Shown: positions 25,455-35,143, numbered from the stretch's first letter. The stretch is 64,000 nt of DNA from Tsuneonella flava (GCF_002870965.1 NZ_PHSO01000001.1:1-64000); one strand, 5' to 3'. Notes: a model not told the origin generated them from the letters alone. Numbers and translations are program-made.

Positions 25455-25548
25455 CCTTAACCCCCATTGCAAAAAGCAGAAAATGCCACCACTTCACGTG
25501 CGGTGGCAGCGGTCTGTCCTCTCGCTGCCAGCTTGTCAATTCGCAGGC

Positions 25549-25573
25549 GGAACCTTCGCTGTCCTGCAACGTT
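25549..25573 (+). promoter_or_regulatory. EcfG-type promoter of phyR
   Basis: GGAAC (25549-25553), 16 bases, then CGTT (25570-25573) is an exact consensus match. It is 30 bases upstream of the phyR ATG, which implies positive feedback of the stress response on its own anti-anti-sigma factor. Confidence 0.85.
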
Positions 25574-25603
25574 ACCCCGCTATCTCAAACGGGAAGGGTT
25601 TAC

Positions 25604-26407
25604 ATGTCGCTTGGAGATCAAGTCGCTTCCAATCTGCCGTATTTGCGCCGCTATGCCCGCGCACTGACCGGCTCTCAATCGACCGGTGATACATTCGTGC
25701 GCGCTACGCTGGAGGCCGCACTGGCCGACGACGAGCTGAAAAAATCGCTCGAGGCCGGTCGTGTCCCGCTCTACCGCGCATTTAACAAAGTGTGGTCGAG
25801 CGCCTATCTCGAAGTGGCCGACGATGGCCGCACGACCGATGGGACCGGCGAACACGAAAGTGCCGCCCGCGATCGGCTGAAAGTCATCACCCCGCTTAAT
25901 CGGCAGGCTTTGCTGCTGACCACGCTGGAAGATTTCTCCATCCCCGAAACCGCGGAAATCATGGAGCTGGATTCAGCCGAGGTCGAATCGCTGGTCAAGG
26001 AAGCTGTCGAGGAGATCGACCGCGAATCCACCACCAGCGTTCTGATTATCGAAGACGAGCCGCTGATTTCGATGCAGCTCGAAGATCTCGTTCGTTCGCT
26101 GGGTCACGATATCTGCGGCACAGCCGCTACGCGCACGCAAGCGCAGGAAGTCGTTGCCGAAAAGACACCCGGCCTTGTGCTGGCGGATATTCAGCTGGCC
26201 GATGGGTCTTCCGGTCTCGATGCAGTGGACGATATTCTGGAAATCGGTTCGGTGCCGGTGATCTTCATCACCGCCTATCCCGAACGCCTGCTGACCGGCG
26301 ACCGGCCAGAACCGACCTATCTGGTCACCAAGCCGTTTCAGGAATCGACCGTTCGCGCCGCTATCAGTCAGGCGCTGTTCTTCGGATCGAGCCGTCCGCT
26401 GGCCTGA
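25604..26407 (+). CDS. phyR: PhyR, general stress response anti-anti-sigma factor
   Basis: The 267-residue protein joins an EcfG-like sigma mimic domain (about 1-135, beginning MSLGDQVASNLPYLRRYARA) to a C-terminal receiver (about 144-262) with Glu150/Asp151, the phosphorylation site Asp195 in VLADIQLADG, Thr223 and Lys243. When phosphorylated it binds NepR and frees EcfG. GGGAAGGG precedes the ATG. Its kinase candidate, nepR and ecfG lie immediately to the right. A strong terminator follows. Confidence 0.97.
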   Translation: MSLGDQVASNLPYLRRYARALTGSQSTGDTFVRATLEAALADDELKKSLEAGRVPLYRAFNKVWSSAYLEVADDGRTTDGTGEHESAARDRLKVITPLNRQALLLTTLEDFSIPETAEIMELDSAEVESLVKEAVEEIDRESTTSVLIIEDEPLISMQLEDLVRSLGHDICGTAATRTQAQEVVAEKTPGLVLADIQLADGSSGLDAVDDILEIGSVPVIFITAYPERLLTGDRPEPTYLVTKPFQESTVRAAISQALFFGSSRPLA

Positions 26408-26430
26408 CACCGCGCATCATCGCATATCGA

Positions 26431-26466
26431 CCCGGCGAGACAGGCAACTGTCTCGCCGGGTTTTTT
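26431..26466 (+). terminator. Terminator after phyR
   Basis: A perfect 13-base stem, CCCGGCGAGACAG / CTGTCTCGCCGGG, with loop GCAA is followed by six T residues. Confidence 0.9.
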
Positions 26467-26560
26467 AAATCTCACACCATTGAACACACAGCACGGACAG
26501 AGACACAGCGATCGGCTGTGATGTCAGAGCTGCGCCAGCAGCAAGCCGCTGGCGCTGCAC

Positions 26561-28243
26561 TCACCGCCTGCCTTTGGCCTGCCGACGCTCTGCCCGCTTA
26601 CGCGCACGGATTTCGAATTCGCTGGGGCGGCGTACCGGCACCAGCAATCGGCACCGCACACCTTCGCGGGCAAATTCCAGCCGCACCGGATGGCGCAGTT
26701 CGTGGGCCACGATCTTTTCGATCAGATCGGTGCCGAACCCGCGCGAACGCCGATCGGGCACAGGCGGACCGCCGCTTTCCACCCATTCGATACTGGCCAG
26801 ATTGTCGCTTTCCAGCGCCCAGGTCAGGCACACTTTGCCCTCGGGCGTGCTCAGCGCGCCGTATTTTGCGGCATTGGTCGCCAGTTCATGGACCGCCAGA
26901 CCCAGCGACAATGCGTCGTTGGGTGCCAGTTCGACATGCGGCCCCTTCAGCTCTATCGACGCTTCGCTGCGGGCATAGGGCGCCAGTTCGGCCTGCATCA
27001 CCGCGCCCAGTGGCGTCGTGCTCCAATCCGACGATGTCAGCAAATCGTGCGTGGCCGACAGCGCACGGATGCGGCCGTCCAGCCCGTCGGCAAAATCGTC
27101 TATATCGGTCGCCCGCCGCCGGGTGAGATTGACGATCGACAGCACATTGGCCAGCGTGTTTTTGACACGGTGGTTCAGTTCGCGGGTCAGTGTGTCGCGG
27201 ATCGAATTCTGTTCTTCCAGCCATTCGAGCGAAGCCTGATCTTCCGCCGCCTGTTGCGTCAGCAACCGCACCACCACCATCAGCAGGCTGGCCACCAGCA
27301 GCCCGAACAGCAGCGTCAGCATCGATAGTGTGGATAGCCCCGCCCCGCGCGCGGATTCCACTTCCAGCACCATCGGGTGATTGGCGATGCTTACCTGACT
27401 ACGCACGACGCGCCCGGTGCGCTGCGCCGGGGCGAGTTCGGCCAGCAGGTTATCCTTGCCCGGCGCACCGTCATACAGGCGCACACCCATGTCGCCCGGC
27501 GTTTCCAGCTCCATCGCGGAAATCAGGAAATCCTGCGCGTTGAACGGGCTATAGACAAATCCGCGCAACTTCCGTCCGCGGACCCCGCCTTCAAACACTG
27601 GCATATAGATCAGAAAACCCGGCTCTGGCTTGCGGCCTTCCTGTGCCAGCACGACTTTGCCGCTGGCGGTGGGGCGCACCGAATGGATCGCTTCCTCCAT
27701 CGCCTCCCGCCGGACAGGCTCGGAATACATGTCGAACCCGATGGCGCGGCGATTGCGTTCGGTATCGGGCTGCAAAAACGTGACGGGCACCACCAGTTTT
27801 GCATTGGCGGGCGGTTTGGGATGCACCGTACGACGGCTGGCAGTCAGTTCACTAAGCGCTGCTTCATACCGGGAGACATCGCCCGGTTTCAGCGCAATTG
27901 CCCAGCCGATACCTTCCGCTCCGCGATAATCGGAATCAAGCCGCAATTCACTGATAAAGCGCCGGAAAAGCGGGCCTGGCACAGCATCGACCGTACCGAA
28001 CAGAGCCGCGCCAGCACGCAGATAGGCCGAAGAGGTATTGCCGCGCCGTTCCAAAGCCGAACTGACTGCCTGCGCTGTTTCGCTCAGCCCGGCCTGTTCG
28101 CGCTGCCACTCGCCCCGCTCTATCGCGAAGATCGACAGAGCGGTAATCGCTGCAATCAAAAGAAAAATCGCCAGCGGCGCGGCGCGCGGATATTGGACCA
28201 GCAATTGCCGTGCCCGGCGATTCTGCACGTCCGAATTACTCAA
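26561..28243 (-). CDS. CHASE-domain HWE-type sensor histidine kinase of the general stress locus
   Basis: The 560-residue protein has a membrane helix (about 24-41), an extracytoplasmic CHASE sensor (about 50-295, with EGIGWAIALKPGD and FDMYSEPVRREAM), a second helix (about 303-328), and a kinase core of the HWE/HisKA_2 type: His358 in ELNHRVKNTLANV, the N-box HELATNAAKYGALS (Asn457) and WVESGG. Kinases of this type phosphorylate PhyR; in Sphingomonas the gene beside phyR encodes PhyP/PhyT-like regulators. The ligand is unknown. It is divergent from nepR-ecfG and shares its promoter region. Confidence 0.9.
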   Translation of the reverse strand: MSNSDVQNRRARQLLVQYPRAAPLAIFLLIAAITALSIFAIERGEWQREQAGLSETAQAVSSALERRGNTSSAYLRAGAALFGTVDAVPGPLFRRFISELRLDSDYRGAEGIGWAIALKPGDVSRYEAALSELTASRRTVHPKPPANAKLVVPVTFLQPDTERNRRAIGFDMYSEPVRREAMEEAIHSVRPTASGKVVLAQEGRKPEPGFLIYMPVFEGGVRGRKLRGFVYSPFNAQDFLISAMELETPGDMGVRLYDGAPGKDNLLAELAPAQRTGRVVRSQVSIANHPMVLEVESARGAGLSTLSMLTLLFGLLVASLLMVVVRLLTQQAAEDQASLEWLEEQNSIRDTLTRELNHRVKNTLANVLSIVNLTRRRATDIDDFADGLDGRIRALSATHDLLTSSDWSTTPLGAVMQAELAPYARSEASIELKGPHVELAPNDALSLGLAVHELATNAAKYGALSTPEGKVCLTWALESDNLASIEWVESGGPPVPDRRSRGFGTDLIEKIVAHELRHPVRLEFAREGVRCRLLVPVRRPSEFEIRARKRAERRQAKGRR

Positions 28244-28320
28244 CCCAGTACCCCCAACCGGCTTGCTGACCCAACCGACCGCAAACCATTGTCTGCCAAT
28301 ACATACCCGGCAATATCAAG

Positions 28321-28347
28321 GGAACCATGCGCGCCCGGCTTCGTTCC
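28321..28347. promoter_or_regulatory. EcfG promoter of nepR-ecfG, near-symmetric and possibly bidirectional
   Basis: On the plus strand GGAAC (28321-28325), 16 bases and CGTT (28342-28345) match the EcfG consensus exactly, 100 bases before nepR. On the minus strand the same stretch reads GGAAC (28347-28343), 16 bases, GGTT (28326-28323), which matches in all but the first -10 base and points at the kinase gene, about 80 bases away. Confidence 0.75.
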
Positions 28348-28445
28348 CAACTTGACAGAACAGCCATTCCGAAGAGTAGGCACTCAACGACCGGCCGTTT
28401 ACTGCGGACGCATTTTGTATCGATACATTATTGTTTGGGACGTTC

Positions 28446-28643
28446 ATGACAGCGGACAAGAACGACACGAAAGATTCTGCATCACAGGGGGGCGAAAAGG
28501 ATCGCAACACAGTGAACAGACAAAAAAAAGATGCACAGCCGGGGTGGGCCAATGGCCTGCGCCAGCTCTATGATTCTGTCGTGGAAGAAGAACTGCCGGA
28601 TAGTTTCAAGGATCTGCTTTCCAAGCTGGACGGCAAGAACTGA
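28446..28643 (+). CDS. nepR: NepR anti-sigma factor
   Basis: The 65-residue protein has a disordered charged N terminus and the NepR core WANGLRQLYDSVVEEELPDS, followed by FKDLLSKLD. NepR holds EcfG inactive until phosphorylated PhyR binds it. The start MTADKNDTKDS (28446) gives the usual length; the frame upstream overlaps the promoter leader. Its stop shares the A of TGATG with the ecfG start, so the two are translationally coupled and made in balanced amounts. Confidence 0.93.
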   Translation: MTADKNDTKDSASQGGEKDRNTVNRQKKDAQPGWANGLRQLYDSVVEEELPDSFKDLLSKLDGKN

Positions 28644-29254
28644 TGAGCGAGACCGAGCGAACGGCCAGCGAGAAGGCCGATTTCAAGCGAGAGCTGACCG
28701 AAGTGGTTCCGCATCTGCGCGCATTTGCGCGTGGCTTGTGCGGCCGCCCCGACATGGCAGACGATCTGGTGCAGGAAACCATGCTGAAGGCATGGGCCGC
28801 GCAGGATCGATTCCAGCCCGGCACATCGATGCGCGCATGGACGTTCGTAATCCTGCGTAACGCCTATCTTACCGATATGCGCCGCAATCGTTTCCGTGGC
28901 GATTTCGATGAAAACGTGGCCGAACGAATCCTGACCGCGCCTGCCGGGCAGGAAGAACCGATCCATCTGTCCGACATGCGCCGCGCGCTGCTGACTTTGC
29001 CGCCCGAACGGCGCGAAGCTTTGCTGCTGGTGGGCGCGGGCGGTTTCTCTTACGAAGAAGCGGCCAATATCTGCGGCTGTGCCGTGGGTACGATCAAAAG
29101 CCGCGTGGGCCGCGCCCGCGCTGCTCTGTCGGCAATGCTGGAAGATGGCACGATTCCCAAGCGCACCGCCGACGACGAAAGCGCCCACCGCGCCTTGCTG
29201 GAAGAGCTGGACGAAGTGGCCGCGGGCAACGGTGTCAGCCTGCCGACCCGCTGA
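28643..29254 (+). CDS. ecfG: EcfG, general stress response sigma factor
   Basis: The 203-residue ECF sigma factor has region 2 (LRAFARGLCGRPDMADDLVQ, then TMLKAW and TSMRAWTFVILRNAYLTDMR) and region 4 (LPPERREALLLVGAGGFSYE, then GCAVGTIKSRVGRARAAL), and lies directly after nepR, the diagnostic arrangement for EcfG. It directs RNA polymerase to GGAAC-N16/17-CGTT promoters, three of which are seen in this locus. The roughly 30-residue C-terminal tail is variable in the family. Confidence 0.96.
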   Translation: MSETERTASEKADFKRELTEVVPHLRAFARGLCGRPDMADDLVQETMLKAWAAQDRFQPGTSMRAWTFVILRNAYLTDMRRNRFRGDFDENVAERILTAPAGQEEPIHLSDMRRALLTLPPERREALLLVGAGGFSYEEAANICGCAVGTIKSRVGRARAALSAMLEDGTIPKRTADDESAHRALLEELDEVAAGNGVSLPTR

Positions 29255-29327
29255 TCGCGATCTGCTTGAACAGGCTCCACGCTTGCGGCAATATCGCAGG
29301 TTCCGATTGTCATAAGGCTCCTGAGTG

Positions 29328-30515
29328 ATGAGCGCCCACGATTCCCGCGATGCGGCTCAGCCTGCGCCAGATGGCGGCGAACCCGCGCGCGTATCGGACA
29401 GCTCCACACAAATGACATTCGCCGCGCAGGAATTGCGGCTGATGTCGGCGCTGGTGGTCATTCTGGGTCTGGGACTGTTTCTGGCGCTGCCGTTTGTGCT
29501 GTCGATCGGGTCGGTGGTATTCCTGCCGCTGGTTACAGCCCTGATCCTGACGATAGTGCTGTCGCCACTGGCCGATAAACTCGCCAGTTGGGGCCTGCCC
29601 AATGTGCTGGCATCGTTCCTGTCGCTGCTGCTGCTGTGCGCGATCGTGATGCTGGCGCTGGGGCTGATCCTGCAACCGGCAGTCGCCCTGTTCGATCAAT
29701 TGCCGCAAGTGGTCGATCAGGTCAGCAAGCGGTTCAGCGAACTGCGTGCGAACTTCCACTGGATTGCATCGGCCAACGAGCAAATCGCACAGATTACCGG
29801 ACATACCGGGCGCGAAGTCGTGCTGGCCAGCCCGTCGGTGATCGAACAACTTGCTTTCGCGACGCCCAGCGTCGTGCTGGAAACCCTGCTGACGTTCCTG
29901 ATGACTTTCTTCATGGTGGAAGCGCGCGTCAGGTTGCGCCGCCACCTTCTGCTCGACCGCAGCGATTTCGGCAGCAGCATCAAGGCCGCCCGCGTCATCC
30001 GCGAAGTGCAGGATCGGGTCGCTGCCTATATTCTGACAGTTACTTTCATCAATGCAGGCGTGGGCGTGATCGTGGCGCTGGGCGCATGGGCGCTGGGTGT
30101 CGATGCGCCGGTGATGTGGGGCGGACTGGCCGCACTGCTCAATTTCCTGCCCTATATCGGCCCCCTGGCGATGACAGGGGTGCTGGCGCTTTATGGCGTA
30201 GGCACAGCGGAAACTGCCCTGCTCGGCATTATCCCGGCGGCGGCATATCTCGGACTGCATACAGTGGAATCGAACGTGGTCACGCCTTCGATCCTCGGCG
30301 CGCGGTTCACGATGAACCCGGTGGTAATCCTGATCGCGCTCAGTTACTTCAGCTGGATCTGGGGCGTGTTCGGCGCGCTTTTGTCAGTACCCATTCTGCT
30401 GACGCTGACGGCTTTCTTCGACCATGTCGGGCGGCCTAACCTGATCGGTTTCATTTTTGGGGAGCCATTGTTCATCGGCAACCCGATGAGCGCGGAACCG
30501 ACCGAAGGAAGCTGA
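29328..30515 (+). CDS. AI-2E family transporter-like membrane protein
   Basis: The 395-residue protein has about eight hydrophobic helices and the family features NFLPYIGPLAMTGVLALYG and GARFTMNPVVILIALSYF. Members (YdiK/PerM/TqsA-like) export varied small molecules or ions; the substrate here is unknown, and the AI-2 label should not be read literally. The ATG at 29328 was preferred over the overlapping GTG at 29325. It follows ecfG by 73 bases and may be read through from it. Confidence 0.82.
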   Translation: MSAHDSRDAAQPAPDGGEPARVSDSSTQMTFAAQELRLMSALVVILGLGLFLALPFVLSIGSVVFLPLVTALILTIVLSPLADKLASWGLPNVLASFLSLLLLCAIVMLALGLILQPAVALFDQLPQVVDQVSKRFSELRANFHWIASANEQIAQITGHTGREVVLASPSVIEQLAFATPSVVLETLLTFLMTFFMVEARVRLRRHLLLDRSDFGSSIKAARVIREVQDRVAAYILTVTFINAGVGVIVALGAWALGVDAPVMWGGLAALLNFLPYIGPLAMTGVLALYGVGTAETALLGIIPAAAYLGLHTVESNVVTPSILGARFTMNPVVILIALSYFSWIWGVFGALLSVPILLTLTAFFDHVGRPNLIGFIFGEPLFIGNPMSAEPTEGS

Positions 30516-30520
30516 TACGA

Positions 30521-30552
30521 AAAACCCGCCCCGGATGACCGGAGCGGGTTTT
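30521..30552. terminator. Bidirectional terminator between AI-2E and sodB genes
   Basis: The hairpin AAAACCCGCCCCGG / CCGGAGCGGGTTTT with loop ATGA carries T runs on both strands and lies between two convergent genes. Confidence 0.85.
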
Positions 30553-30575
30553 CTTTATTCGCTGTCGCGCAGGGA

Positions 30576-31187
30576 TCAGCCCGGATATTTCCAGGTGGTG
30601 CCACGTGCGAGGTTGTCCGATGCGAAGCTCCAGTTCAGCTTGGTGTCGATCACTGCGTCCAGATAGGCCGGGCGCGCATTCTGGTGATCGAGGTAATAGG
30701 CGTGTTCCCACACATCGACGGTCAGCAGCGGATTGCCATCCTGATCGGCCAGTGTGTCGCCATCGTGGGTTTCCGCGATTTCGAGCTTGCCGCCCTTCTC
30801 GACCAGCCAGACCCAGCCGCTGGCGAAGTGGCCTGCGCCACGCGCCTTCAGCTCGTCCTTCAGCTTGTCGAGCGAGCCGAATGCGTCGTCGATCATCGAA
30901 GCGAGTTCATCCGACGGGTTGCCGGTGTCAGCCGCCAGCGAATGCCAGTAGAACCCGTGGTTCCAGCTCTGCGCGGCGTTGTTAAACAGGCCCTGATTCT
31001 TGCCACGAACGGCGGCGATCACTTCTTCCAGCGACTTGTCGGCCAGTTCGCCACCTTCGATGGCGGCGTTGGTCTTGTCGATGTACGCCTTGTGGTGCTT
31101 GCCATAGTGGTACGACAGCGTTTCAGCGGAAATGGCCGGTGCCAGCGCCGTATCGGCATAAGGCAGCGGGATAAGATCGAAAGCCAT
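30576..31187 (-). CDS. sodB: Iron/manganese superoxide dismutase
   Basis: The 203-residue protein is a standard Fe/Mn SOD converting superoxide to hydrogen peroxide and oxygen. Metal ligands are visible in SYHYGKHHKAYIDK, QSWNHGFYWHS and DVWEHAYYLDHQN. The residues around the last motif fit iron-type cambialistic enzymes. GGGAGAAACCAA precedes the ATG at 31187, while the frame upstream of it shows no family similarity. Confidence 0.96.
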   Translation of the reverse strand: MAFDLIPLPYADTALAPAISAETLSYHYGKHHKAYIDKTNAAIEGGELADKSLEEVIAAVRGKNQGLFNNAAQSWNHGFYWHSLAADTGNPSDELASMIDDAFGSLDKLKDELKARGAGHFASGWVWLVEKGGKLEIAETHDGDTLADQDGNPLLTVDVWEHAYYLDHQNARPAYLDAVIDTKLNWSFASDNLARGTTWKYPG

Positions 31188-31274
31188 TTGGTTTCTCCCG
31201 TATTCGGATTGGAGTGGTAGAAAGGGTTCTCTTCTCCAATGCGCGAGAGACGGCAAGGTTGCAACAGAGTCTGA

Positions 31275-32549
31275 TTAATCCTTGCTTGTCCGGTCGACAG
31301 CAGTGGTAACAGCTACGTCGAGTGTCACATTGCCCACTGTCCGCATGATATCGGGCAGCATCTCGACAGCGACCAGCAGAGCCAGCGGGCCGACGGGCAC
31401 TCCCATCGCCAATGCGATCGGACCGATGGATACGACAAAGCTGATCGAACCGGGCAAGCTAACCGACCCGACCGAAATCACCAGCGCCACCGCTATACCG
31501 GCAGCCAGCGACAGCGGAGTCAGCGTAACCCCCGCCAGATGCGCGACATAGATCGCCACCGCCAGATTCATCGCCGGGCTGGTCGAACGGAAAATCGCCA
31601 CCGCCAGCGGCAGGACAAATTCCGCTGTGGTTTCGCGCACACCCAGTCGCTGCGCCGCGACCAGCATCGCGGGCAAGCTGGCCAGCGAACTTTGCGTGGA
31701 TAGCGCGACAGCCTGCGCCGGGAACATCGCGCGGGTGAACCGCAGCGGATTGATCCCTCCAGCGACCCACGCCAGTACATATCCGCCCAGCATGACGATG
31801 AAGCCCATCGCTGCCACTACCAGAATATAATGCGCCAGCGTCGCGAATGCCGCGCCCCCGCTTTGTGCGGCAACGCCCATTGCCAGCGCAAACACGCCCA
31901 CCGGGGCCAGCCACAAGACCCATCCGATAATCAGCAGCATCGTGTTGGCCAGCGCGCGGAAGAACTGGATCATCGTGTCGCGCTGCCCCGCCGGCAGCCG
32001 CACCAGTGCCAGCGCGAACACGGCAAAGAACAGAGTCAGCGGCAACATCGAAGTGTTGGCAGCCGCTTCCACAATATTGGGGGCAACCAGCGATTCGACG
32101 AATGCGCCGATCCCCGGCACTTCCTGCGCCGGGCCAGTGCTGGCCGAAAGGATGCCTGCGGCGGAAGCGGGCGGCGGAAATACAGATAGCAACACCGGCA
32201 ACACAAATGCCGAAACCAGCCCGCCGAAAATCAGCACTACAGCTATCCAGCTCAGCATTTTGCGAGCCACGGCCCCGGCGCGCGCGGCTTGCGCCATTTG
32301 CGTGATACCCAGCACCAGCAGCGCCGCGACCAGTGGCACGATGGTGACTTGCAATGCCCTGAGCCACAGCGAACCGACCGGCTTCGTCACCGTCAGTATC
32401 GGATCGATCACTGTGCTTCCCGCCAGCGCCCAGCCCAGCAGCAGCCCCGCAATCAACCCTGTCAGTGTCCACCCCGCCGGCAGCCGCACGTTGACGAGCT
32501 GATGTTCCGCCGATTGCGCGCGTGCAGCGCGATCCCCTGTATCGTCCAT
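31275..32549 (-). CDS. Dicarboxylate/amino acid:cation symporter (DAACS family)
   Basis: The 424-residue protein has the eight helices and two hairpins of the GltPh/DctA fold. The first re-entrant loop contains TQSSLASLPAM and the second FVVSIGPIALAMGVP. It imports dicarboxylates or acidic amino acids with Na+ or H+; the substrate is not determined. The start MDDTGDRAARAQS (32549) was preferred over a start six codons upstream. Confidence 0.85.
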   Translation of the reverse strand: MDDTGDRAARAQSAEHQLVNVRLPAGWTLTGLIAGLLLGWALAGSTVIDPILTVTKPVGSLWLRALQVTIVPLVAALLVLGITQMAQAARAGAVARKMLSWIAVVLIFGGLVSAFVLPVLLSVFPPPASAAGILSASTGPAQEVPGIGAFVESLVAPNIVEAAANTSMLPLTLFFAVFALALVRLPAGQRDTMIQFFRALANTMLLIIGWVLWLAPVGVFALAMGVAAQSGGAAFATLAHYILVVAAMGFIVMLGGYVLAWVAGGINPLRFTRAMFPAQAVALSTQSSLASLPAMLVAAQRLGVRETTAEFVLPLAVAIFRSTSPAMNLAVAIYVAHLAGVTLTPLSLAAGIAVALVISVGSVSLPGSISFVVSIGPIALAMGVPVGPLALLVAVEMLPDIMRTVGNVTLDVAVTTAVDRTSKD

Positions 32550-32662
32550 TACCCCAGAATAACGCAATTCTCGTTTCGCGCTAGGTACTGACTAAAGGGT
32601 GACATTTTCACCGGTTCACGGCATGGCGGCTGCTATTGACGAGACGAGAGATTGAGAGACAG

Positions 32663-34000
32663 ATGGGACGCAGGTTCTTCGGCACCGACGGCATTCGCGG
32701 CCGTACCAATCAGGGGGTGATGACCGCCGCCACAGCAATGAAAGTCGGCCAGGCCGCCGGTCGGCATTTTCTGCGGGGCGACCACCGCCACCGGGTCGTT
32801 ATCGGTAAGGATACCCGCCTTTCCGGCTATATGATGGAAAGTGCGCTGGTCGCCGGTTTCACCAGTGTGGGCATGGATGTGATCATGACCGGGCCTCTGC
32901 CGACCCCGGCGATTGCCCTACTCACCCGTGAAATGCGGGCCGATCTGGGGGTGATGATTTCCGCCAGCCATAACCCATTCGAAGATAACGGCATAAAACT
33001 GTTCGGCCCCAACGGCTTCAAGCTGTCCGATGCAGACGAACTGGCAATAGAGGCAATGCTCGATCAGGAATTGCCCTTGGCAGAGGCCAGCCAGATCGGT
33101 CGCGCCCGTCGGATAGACGATGCGCGGGGTCGCTATATCCACGCAATCAAGCAGACGGTGTCGAACGAAATTCGCTTCGACGGCCTGAAGGTCGTGGTCG
33201 ATTGCGCCAACGGAGCGGCCTATCAGGTGGCCCCATCGGCGATCTGGGAACTGGGCGCGAAAGTAATCCCCATCGGGGTCGAACCCAACGGCACAAACAT
33301 CAACCGCGAGGTCGGATCGACTTCGCTCGATGCCATCAAAGCCAAAGTTATCGAAACCGGTGCCGATATCGGCATCGCGCTGGACGGCGATGCGGATCGC
33401 CTGATCGTAGTCGATGAAAAGGGCGAAACGGTCGATGGCGATCAGATCATGGCGCTCATCGCACTGCGTCTGCATGACAAGGGCGCGCTGAAGGGCGGCG
33501 GTATCGTGGCCACGGTGATGTCGAACCTCGGCCTTGAACGCTGCCTGCAAGGGCATGGGCTGACGCTCGAACGCGCCAAAGTCGGTGACCGCTACGTGCT
33601 TGAAAAAATGCGCGCAGGCGGGTTCAATGTCGGCGGGGAGCAGTCGGGGCACATGATCCTGCTCGATCATGCGACCACTGGCGATGGCACGATTGCGGCC
33701 ATGCGCGTGCTGGCCAGCCTCGTGCGTTCGGGCAAGCGAGCGAGCGAGATGCTCCGCCAGTTCGATCCTGTACCGCAATTGCTGAAAAACGTGCGCTACG
33801 ATGGTGGCACCCCGCTCGACGATGCTCAGGTCAAACAAGCGATTGCCGATGCCGAGAGCGAACTGACCGGGCGCGGGCGACTGGTTATCCGCCCGTCGGG
33901 CACCGAACCGGTGATCCGGGTGATGGCCGAAGGCGACGACGAAGGGCAAGTCGAACGCGTAGTCGATTCGATCTGCGATGCCGTGCGGGCAGCCACCTGA
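32663..34000 (+). CDS. glmM: Phosphoglucosamine mutase GlmM
   Basis: The 445-residue protein starts [16 protein letters not shown], the hallmark of GlmM, and has the phosphoserine loop [17 protein letters not shown] (Ser102), the metal site DGDADR and the C-terminal phosphate-binding [12 protein letters not shown]. It makes glucosamine-1-phosphate for peptidoglycan and LPS. The stop overlaps the start of the DUF1272 gene (TGATG). Confidence 0.97.
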   Translation: MGRRFFGTDGIRGRTNQGVMTAATAMKVGQAAGRHFLRGDHRHRVVIGKDTRLSGYMMESALVAGFTSVGMDVIMTGPLPTPAIALLTREMRADLGVMISASHNPFEDNGIKLFGPNGFKLSDADELAIEAMLDQELPLAEASQIGRARRIDDARGRYIHAIKQTVSNEIRFDGLKVVVDCANGAAYQVAPSAIWELGAKVIPIGVEPNGTNINREVGSTSLDAIKAKVIETGADIGIALDGDADRLIVVDEKGETVDGDQIMALIALRLHDKGALKGGGIVATVMSNLGLERCLQGHGLTLERAKVGDRYVLEKMRAGGFNVGGEQSGHMILLDHATTGDGTIAAMRVLASLVRSGKRASEMLRQFDPVPQLLKNVRYDGGTPLDDAQVKQAIADAESELTGRGRLVIRPSGTEPVIRVMAEGDDEGQVERVVDSICDAVRAAT

Positions 34001-34224
34001 TGCTGGACATGCGGCCCGATTGCGAACGGTGCGGCACCGACCTGCCGGCTGAGGCACCCGGTGCCTTCATCTGTAGTCTGGAATGCACATTCTGCGCCGA
34101 ATGCGCCGACGATCTGGATGATCGCTGCCCCAATTGCGGCGGTGAACTGATGGATCGGCCCACGCGGGCGAAGTCGCTCCACGCCAAATTCCCGCCATCC
34201 ACACAGCGGAAGCACTTGGCATGA
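34000..34224 (+). CDS. DUF1272 small zinc-ribbon-like protein
   Basis: The 74-residue protein has four Cys pairs in the order CERCGTDLP, CSLECTFCAEC and CPNCGGEL, typical of DUF1272, which probably binds zinc. The function is unknown. It overlaps glmM upstream and thiD downstream (ATGA), so it belongs to the same operon. Confidence 0.9.
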   Translation: MLDMRPDCERCGTDLPAEAPGAFICSLECTFCAECADDLDDRCPNCGGELMDRPTRAKSLHAKFPPSTQRKHLA

Positions 34225-35033
34225 TCGACCGCCCCCCTCCCCGCATATTGTCCATCGCCGGTTCCGATTCATCGGGCGGCGCGGGAATTCAGGCCGATAT
34301 CAAGACGATCACGATGCTCGGCGGATATGCGATGACAGCGATCACTGCGATCACCGCGCAAAACACCACCGCAGTTCAGGCGATTGCCCCGCTTTCCGCT
34401 GACATGGTTTCGGCGCAGATAGATTCGTGCATCAGCGATATCGGGGTGGATGCGATCAAGATCGGAATGCTGCACGATATCGCGATTGTCGATGCGCTCG
34501 ACAGTGCGCTGGCGGGTCTGGACGCGGCAGTGCCGGTCATCCTCGACCCGGTGATGGTTTCCACCAGCGGCGCGACTCTGATCGCGCAGGATGCCATCGC
34601 GGCGATCCGCGAAAAGCTGTTCGCCCGCTCCATGCTGGTCACGCCCAACTTGCCCGAACTGGCGCACCTCGCGGGGCGCACACTGGAAGATACCAATCAA
34701 GTGATCGACGCCGCGGCGGAACTGGCAGACCGACACGGCTGCTGCGTTCTGGCCAAGGGTGGCCATACCGAAGATGCGCGAGTGATCGACATTCTGATCC
34801 AGCCGGGCGGTCGCTGGGTCCAGTTCGATCACGCGCGGATCGACACCCGCCACACCCACGGGACCGGCTGCACTCTGTCATCAGCCATCGCCACGCTGAT
34901 CGGTCACGGGCAGGCGCTGGACCACGCGGTGCGGCTGGCGCGGCAATTCGTGCTGGCGGCAATCAATGCCGCACCGGGCTTTGGCGCAGGTAACGGCCCG
35001 CTGGGGCAGCAGGCCGTCCGCAATCTCAATTAA
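34221..35033 (+). CDS. thiD: Hydroxymethylpyrimidine (phosphate) kinase ThiD
   Basis: The 270-residue ribokinase-fold protein has SIAGSDSSGGAGIQADIKT at the start, ITAITAQNTTAV, DPVMVSTSGATL, VTPNLPELAHLAG and the catalytic HGTGCTLSSAIA. It phosphorylates the pyrimidine moiety of thiamine. No TPP riboswitch is visible, consistent with its place as last gene of the glmM operon. Confidence 0.95.
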   Translation: MIDRPPPRILSIAGSDSSGGAGIQADIKTITMLGGYAMTAITAITAQNTTAVQAIAPLSADMVSAQIDSCISDIGVDAIKIGMLHDIAIVDALDSALAGLDAAVPVILDPVMVSTSGATLIAQDAIAAIREKLFARSMLVTPNLPELAHLAGRTLEDTNQVIDAAAELADRHGCCVLAKGGHTEDARVIDILIQPGGRWVQFDHARIDTRHTHGTGCTLSSAIATLIGHGQALDHAVRLARQFVLAAINAAPGFGAGNGPLGQQAVRNLN

Positions 35034-35143
35034 TGCACCCCACCCCGTTCGCCGGGGCCGGTCCTGTTAATGCGAAGGGGCGCTGCTGCCGAACAGCCGC
35101 GCCCCCGCTCTTCCCGCCGATACGCGGGCAATGTCCCTCCCTG

